This document shows, one piece after another, positions 59,163 to 64,000 of a DNA stretch of 64,000 nucleotides; position 1 is the first letter of the stretch; each line of letters begins with the position of its first letter. The stretch covers positions 78,866,001 through 78,930,000 of the forward strand of contig JAZBRS010000075.1 in NCBI GenBank assembly GCA_037176725.1, given 5' to 3'. The notes below the pieces were generated by a model. The model searched no databases. It was given only the letters and a program-made list of their open reading frames with translations, and was not told the DNA's origin. The DNA comes from Posidonia oceanica. Lineage: Eukaryota > Streptophyta > Magnoliopsida > Alismatales > Posidoniaceae. The position numbers and the translations under genes are program-made.

Positions 59163-59318
59163 CTAGGTTGAGAGGTAGCAACTGGGCGTATCGTTACATT
59201 AAAATAGGATGTTTATGCTTGTCACTGTTTCCTGCGGCAACTAGAAAAATATCTGATTTTAATTTTTAATTTGTATCTAGAAACTTCCTAGATCCTATCC
59301 ATTCGAGTCCCACACCTC

Positions 59319-59326
59319 TATAAAAA
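59319..59326 (+). promoter_or_regulatory. Possible TATA box in the F3 LTR
   Basis: CTATAAAAATG lies about 670 bp before the LTR end and is followed by a purine-rich leader with a GAGAGA run (59433-59451). If used, transcription would run on the plus strand. Confidence 0.4.
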
Positions 59327-60142
59327 TGTTCCGAGAGCTAGAGCTCGAGGGGAGACACTTCCAAAAGTGGAGAGATTCTTCTGAGAGATCTAAGAGCTAG
59401 AGTATTGAGATTCTGAGAGACCACAACCTTGAGAGAGAGAGAGAGAGAGACCTTTGAGTGTGACCCCCCAAGTGATCCATAGCTCCTCTACTCTATCAAA
59501 CCTCTGCCAAAATTCTGATAACCTAGATCCCAGAGATTAGCCCTTGCCAGAGCTCTATCTATGCCTCCACTTCCTCATCCCACAGTATACATCACGAGAG
59601 TGAAGGGAATATCTTATTCTAATATACTTTTTATTACATTATTACATTCCTTAAATAGGACCCATAGCATATGCATACGGGGAACCACCCTCGGTTAGTA
59701 TTAGATTCATTTGTTTATGTTATTCCCTGCTTTTCCTGATATTGTTTACTACACCTGGACTTACCCATATCTATTTTATTTGTTTTGAAGGAAAGGAATA
59801 TCTCACGTAACATGAGAACGCCGTTGTACAGTATCCTGCCGCTAATCTAGTGAGCTGACGACCCACATCTATCCACATCTCCCGCAGGCACCTTGTCAGT
59901 CGGTACAACAAATCGACAAGTGGCGATCACCCAAGTCGTCGACGTACGTGGAAGCACCGACTACTTCATCTACCCTCTACATTCCACATCTACAGTAATC
60001 ATGTCCAGTCATGTCAAAATAAAGTTATATTCATTAACCATGAATCACATAAATATTTCAAAATAGCTCAAAAAAATTATTAATAAATTTTATTGTGTTG
60101 TCATATCATGTCATGTCAAGGACGAACATGTCTACGTGAGCA

Positions 60143-60688
60143 ATGTGTTGTGTTCTATTGTTTTTTGAGAGCATTTCTGGCCTACAAGTGAACCACAACA
60201 AGAGTGAAGTATTCTTCGACGGTCAATGCCATTCCAAGGAGTGGATCACTTGACACCTCCAAATCCTAGAGGGGATGCTACTAGTGCGCTACGTAGGGCT
60301 ACCTTTGGTGTCAGGGTGCTTGCACCACACCCATTGTGATGCACTCCTGTCTGCAGTTAAGGAGCGGCTCCAATCTTGGCGACACCATTTGCTATCCATG
60401 GCTGGGAGAGTGCAACTTATCAAGTTTGTCCTCTCTTCCCTTCATATCTTCTAGACCTCTCCGTTTCTTTTGCTGTGCGAGACTATTAAGGTGCTCAGCA
60501 GGCTCTTACTGCACTTCCTTTGGTCTGCTGTTGGAAATTACTTAAAGCGAGCATTAGTGAAATGGAAGGACTGTTGTCTTCCACACGATGAAGGGGCACT
60601 TGACCTTTGGAGCGTCAAGGATTGAAATGTTGCTGGTATGTGTCACAGCCTTTGGTGAGTCAATACTAATCCCAACTCCACTGCATCC
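60143..60688 (+). pseudogene. LINE ORF2, region following the reverse transcriptase active site
   Basis: The motifs are SGLQVNHNKSEVFF (about 60174), VRYVGLPLV (about 60280), DALLSAVKERLQSWRHHLLSMAGRVQLIKFVLSS (about 60340-60440, given as the usual W-LS-AGR-LI pattern) and LLHFLWSA. This is the normal continuation of plant L1 ORF2 after the FADD box and carries on from 28571. In-frame stops (for example after the SKEW and LHIF positions) show decay. It is cut by the hAT-like element at 60697. Confidence 0.78.
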
Positions 60689-61277
60689 CCCACACATAGG
60701 TTTGGCAATGAGTCGAGTCTGGACCCAAGACTTGTGGGTCTGAACCCATGAAGTTAGTGTCAAGGTCTAGAAAGTAAAACTCATGGACCTATGGACCTAG
60801 ACCCGATAAACCCGTTTTTTTAATGGATAGGGTCTAGGTTCAAAAATACCTAGACCTGTCGACCTAAAATATATTATAATAATTATATTTAACTATATAA
60901 TAATACTTTTTTTAACAAAACATTCATTTCCCTTTCCCAACTCAAAGCCTAACTCTCTCGTTCCCTTTCCTAAGTTCCAGTTACAGCTGCCACATCCTCC
61001 TCTCGATGGCTCGACCTCTCCACTCCACCTCATTCCCTTTTTGTGATGTATGGATTATTGGATTATGATTGTTATTTAGTTTTTCTCAAACAAAAGCGCT
61101 TGTTATTAATTATTATAATGATTTGATTAGCATTTTTTATGTATAATATTCATAGGTAATTCTATAAATTGTAGTAATCATTGTAAACAATAGGTATTTT
61201 TAATTAGATTTTTATACAAGTATCATCTAATATTTAGACCTATCAGTCCCAAGACTCGAACCCAAACCCGTTATATC

Positions 61278-62911
61278 TAGGGGTGGGCACCCAAACTGCC
61301 CAAACTGGTTAACCGAACCGAACCATTTTTAGTGGTTCAGTTCGGTTTTTCAAATTTAGTGGTTCGGTTTGGTTTGAAATATCTCTAAACCGAACCATAT
61401 GGTTTGGTTTGCGGTTTCAGGAGAGGTTTAATCGAACCGAACCACACCTAATATAGCTTAATAGTTAATAGGTTATATATGTTAATATGTTATATGTATA
61501 TTAAATATTTAAAAGAATATAAATCATTAAACCTAATGAGTGAAGAGTAACCCTAATACCCTATTTCACGCCACCCCTCACTTCTTACCTTCACTCTTCG
61601 TCTTCCTCCAGTCTCAGATCTCAAATCTCAGATCTCTCCGTGAGAGCCAGTCCTCACTCATCAGCCACCACTCCATGCCGGACGCCCACGTGATTAGGAT
61701 ACCGGTCTCGCCCATGCTGGTCTTGCTCTATTCCTTTTCCTTCTTCCTGCACTCCTGACTCCTCCACACCGGTCTCGCCCTAATCCTCTTCTGCCAGGCT
61801 CCACTCCTGACTCCTCAACGCCAATCTCGCCCACTAGAGTACCAAACTCCCTCTTCCTCTTCCCTCTTCCTCCACGCTGGTCTTGCCCACCAGAATCCCT
61901 CTTCCTCCACTCCAGACTCCTCTACGCCGGTCTCGCCCACCAGACTCCCTCTTCCTCCACTCCTGACTCCTCCTGTCCTCCATGCCGGTCTTGCTTCCAT
62001 ACTCCCTCTTCCTCTCCAGTATTCTTGTCGGACGTCGAATCGCCCCTACGCCCCACGCCGGACTTCCTCCTCCACCGACCACCGCCCCACACCATAGGAT
62101 GCCAGGACACATTATTGATCATGGCGGTGGAAAATATTATTATTTATCTAGATCTTATTTGTCTTGAAGATATTTCATTTTAAATTTTTGTTGAAGACAA
62201 TGCTATCTTTTAGATGAGAATTTTTGTCAAATGAATTTGTTAGATCTACAAGTCTTGATTGTCTGTTTTACACTTTACTGAATCTTTTTGTGGAGCATAC
62301 AGGTCTTGAAGAGAATGGTGTTATATTATCTATTTGTTGAATACATGTCTTTCTTTGAAACCATGTCCTACGAAATCCATTGTAAATTCTAGTACTTATG
62401 TAAACAGTGCTTGAATATGATAAAAATTCATATCTTGATTGTTGAGTTTATTTTTTATTGTTGAATATATTTAGGTCTCTTTTCTTCTTCTTTTTACAAA
62501 CACCTCCATAGCACAACACATACTTGCCAATGGAGACATTTATGGAATCTCCGACCACATTTATTTAGATAATGTTATTCTTTTACTAAATTATGTTTAA
62601 TTGTGGATGACTTAATTGTAGATGACTTAATTGTGGATGACTTAATGTGGTTGTGGTTAATAACTTAATATACTGATTAATTTTTTTCTATCTTATATCT
62701 GGTTATATTCTTTCATTTTTTACTATCAACATTGTATTTTTTTCTATATGTTTTATTAAATGGTTAAACCACAAATCGAACCGAACCAAATCGATTTTGA
62801 GTGGTTCGGTTTCAATAAATAAAATGGTTCGGTTTGGTTTAAAAATTGTTCAAACCGAACCATATGATTGGATTTGTGGTTTTACCTCAAACTGAACTAT
62901 GTCCACTCCTA
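61278..62911. mobile_element. hAT-like non-autonomous element (inner)
   Basis: The ends are TAGGGGTGGGCACC and the complement of GTCCACTCCTA. The 8-bp duplication GTTATATC is perfect (61270-61277 and 62912-62919). The sub-terminal zones on both sides are full of ACCGAACC/GGTTCGGTT words, possible transposase-binding repeats. No transposase frame was seen. Confidence 0.82.
61690..62010. repeat. Minisatellite of about 40-56 bp inside the inner hAT-like element
   Basis: The words CTCCACGCCGGTCTCGCCCA and ACTCCCTCTTCCTC recur about six times with variable spacing. The frames on the minus strand (61815-62122) arise from this repeat. A smaller repeat, GTGGATGACTTAATT, occurs three times near 62602-62650. 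Confidence 0.75.
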
Positions 62912-62990
62912 GTTATATCCATGGGTCTAGGTTCAAATTTTAAATTATGGATCTAGACCTAGACCTAGACCTAACCCGTTGCCATGTTTA

Positions 62991-63398
62991 CCCACACATG
63001 CAATGTTGTAGGCATGGCGTGGTACCCTAGCAGCTCAACCAATTGTGGTGCACCTCATCCACCATGTTATTAGCAATGGGAACTCCACTCGGCTCTTGTA
63101 GGATCCATGGCTTGGAGAACCTCTCATTGACACTTATGGTGCTAGCCTTGCAAGAGACGTTGCTTGTCAAGCGAACGCCTTAGTCAGTACGATTATTTAG
63201 TAGCAGCGGTGGTGTCTCCCTTCCTCTCCTTCCAACATCGCCTTGCTCAAGGATTGGCCGGTGTGCACCCCTCTACCTATCAACCTTGCACCGGACATTG
63301 TCATTTGGACCCTGCGACCTCAACCGCTTCGACACCCTTCCCATCACCTTATGACCCACTCTCCATGATCACCACCCTTGTATCATTGGTTCTCATTC
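62991..63398 (+). pseudogene. LINE ORF2 C-terminal tail, first copy
   Basis: The motifs are VVHLIHHVISNGNST, then DPWLGEPLIDTYGASLARDV (about 63100-63150), the region between the post-RT block and the 3' end in plant L1 elements. A second, slightly different copy (63699-64000, with GEPLIGTYGASLARDL) lies in the tandem duplication. Frame breaks are present. Confidence 0.7.
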
Positions 63399-64000
63399 CT
63401 TTTTTGTTGTGATGTATGGATTATTGGATTATTATTGTTATTTAGTTTTTCTCTAACAAAAGTGCTTGTTATTAATTATTATAATGATTTGATTAGGAAT
63501 TTTGTTATGTATAATATTCATCGGTAATTTTATAAATTATAGTAATAATTGTAAATAATAGATCTTTTTCATTAGATTTTTATACAAGTAGCATTTAATG
63601 TTTAGGCCCATTAGACCCGAGACTTGTACCCAATCTCATTATATTCTTAAGTCTGAGTCTAAATTTTAGACTACGGATCTAGATCAAGACCCGACCTACA
63701 CATGCAGTGTTATGGGCATGGCGTTGTACCCTAGCGGCTCGACCACTTGTGGTGCACCTCATCCGCCATGTTATTGGCGATGGAAACTCCACTCGGCTCT
63801 TGCAGGATCCATGGCTTGGAGAACCTCTCATTGGCACTTATGGCGCTAGCCTCGCGAGAGACCTCGCTTGTCAAGCGGACGCCTTAGTCAGTATGATTAT
63901 TCAGCAGCAGCGGTGGTGCCTCCCTTCCTCTCCTTCTTCCAGCATCGCCTTGCTCAGGGATTGGCTGGCGTGCACCCCTCTTGCTGTCAACCCTGCACCG

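Larger units (their letters stand above)
52143..59198 (+). repeat. Solo LTR of a further family (TGTAAC...GTTACA), interrupted by solo LTR 'D'
   Basis: The ends TGTAACACCC and CGTATCGTTACA are perfect 6-bp inverted repeats, and the duplication TTAAA flanks them exactly (52138-52142 and 59199-59203). Its own sequence is 52143-55881 and 59163-59198. It contains an AG microsatellite, a cluster of TTCGGT palindromes and internal long repeats. No coding domain was seen. Frames at 53053-53585 and 54722-55596 lack support. Confidence 0.78.
34757..59994 (+). repeat. F3 solo LTR (right copy), interrupted by three nested elements
   Basis: It starts TGTAGATATCC at 34757 and ends CCACATCTACA at 59994, with flanks GTAAC (34752-34756) and GTAAT (59995-59999). 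Own sequence is 34757-35317, 41354-41929, 52128-52142 and 59204-59994, about 1.9 kb in total. The order matches the left F3 copy. It is a solo LTR because the duplication flanks this single LTR. Confidence 0.72.
28580..60134. mobile_element. hAT-like MITE inserted in the LINE, itself carrying about 31 kb of LTR insertions
   Basis: MITE sequence remains at 28580-28785, 34708-34756 and 60000-60134 (about 390 bp). The ends are TAGACTTGTC and the complement of GACGAACATGTCTA. The flanking duplication is CGTGAGCT (28572-28579) and CGTGAGCA (60135-60142), 7 of 8 identical. TAGAC ends with an 8-bp TSD fit hAT-type MITEs. The LINE frame resumes right after it. Confidence 0.68.
60697..62990. mobile_element. 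hAT-like non-autonomous element (outer)
   Basis: It starts TAGGTTTGGCAATGAG and ends CGTTGCCATGTTTA, an imperfect TIR. The 8-bp duplication is CCCACACA (60689-60696 and 62991-62998). Its interior has repeated GACCTAGACC-type words. It has no transposase. The inner hAT-like element accounts for 61278-62911. Confidence 0.78.
25650..63398 (+). mobile_element. L1-type LINE, interrupted twice, with ORF2 remnants
   Basis: ORF2 segments occur in order on one strand: endonuclease start and end (25689-27232), reverse transcriptase (27233 to about 28571), post-RT region (60143-60688) and C-terminal tail (62991-63398). The breaks coincide with a hAT-like MITE carrying an 8-bp TSD and a hAT-like element carrying an 8-bp TSD. 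Removing them joins reading-frame motifs in the right order, so I read this as a single copy. The 5' end is placed only roughly. No poly(A) end is visible because the tail is duplicated and runs off the window. Confidence 0.75.
61031..64000 (+). repeat. Large tandem duplication of hAT 3' part plus LINE tail
   Basis: Unit 1 is 61031-61277 plus 62912-63398 (without the inner hAT-like element). Unit 2 is 63399-64000 and continues past the window. The matched starts are GTGATGTATGGATTATTGG at about 61041 and 63410. The LINE tail starts at about 63010 and 63710. At both junctions the base run CTCATTCC plus a T run precedes the unit. Confidence 0.85.

Noticed and set aside
52143..59198. Reading the whole span as one LTR of 7 kb
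   Set aside because: An A-like LTR start at 55882 and a CTAGG duplication at 55877 and 59163 show a second LTR nested inside.
4701..59994. Reading the two F3 copies as the LTR pair of one giant element
   Set aside because: The right copy has its own GTAAC/GTAAT duplication, and a LINE and a MITE lie between the two copies. They are separate insertions.
1..64000. CRISPR arrays, rRNA or tRNA genes, bacterial-type operons
   Set aside because: No spacer-repeat array with unique spacers, no cloverleaf and no rRNA signature were seen. The tandem repeats are minisatellites of a plant genome.

Overview
The window reads as repeat-rich intergenic DNA from the nuclear genome of a flowering plant. The sequence shows Ty3/Gypsy-type gag fragments, solo LTRs of about 6 kb, a MULE with SWIM and zinc-knuckle motifs, an L1-type LINE, and Tourist- and hAT-like MITEs. 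I could not identify the species. No convincing host gene is present. The only short intact reading frame with a recognisable domain is a GRF-type zinc-finger protein carried inside the MULE. Element boundaries below come from TG...CA ends, terminal inverted repeats and matching target-site duplications (TSDs) read by eye. Internal homology was also judged by eye, not by alignment.

Left block (1-16.7 kb). Part of a minus-strand Gypsy element (family 1, copy 1: gag, leader, 5' LTR 3489-4700) sits in an older LTR of another family (F3, left copy, 4701-16645). That F3 LTR also holds a Tourist-like MITE (5322-5950, TSD TAA) and a family-1 solo LTR (6967-16543). The solo LTR was in turn hit by a 6-kb Ogre/Tat-like solo LTR 'A' (7049-13015, TSD GACTC) and carries a truncated relative 'E' (about 14248-16496).

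Middle block (16.7-28.6 kb). A 6.6-kb Mutator-like element (16730-23371) has 86-bp TIRs and a perfect 9-bp TSD. It carries a broken mudrA-type transposase on the minus strand and a convergent GRF zinc-finger ORF. After about 2.3 kb without recognisable content comes an L1-type LINE (from about 25.65 kb). Part of its endonuclease region is present as three head-to-tail 412-bp copies.

Right block (28.6-64 kb). The LINE is split by a hAT-like MITE (28580-60134, TSD CGTGAGCT/A). The MITE took two LTR insertions: solo LTR 'B' (28786-34702, TSD AACAT) and an F3 solo LTR (34757-59994, TSD GTAAC/GTAAT). The F3 LTR then received solo LTR 'C' (35318-41353, TSD CCATA), a complete but pol-deleted family-1 element (41930-52122, TSD GTCAT), and a TGTAAC...GTTACA solo LTR (52143-59198, TSD TTAAA). 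The last of these carries solo LTR 'D' (55882-59162, TSD CTAGG). The stack is five levels deep. The LINE resumes at about 60143 and is split again by a hAT-like element (60697-62990) with a second hAT-like element inside it (61278-62911). Its tail is tandemly duplicated to the window end.

The most unusual signal is a family of short palindromic couplets of the form GTTGGACGC...GCGTCCAAC. They often recur every 220-245 bp, their arms vary in step (GGA/TCC, GAA/TTC, AGA/TCT), and they occur in at least two unrelated LTR families. I know of no named description of them.
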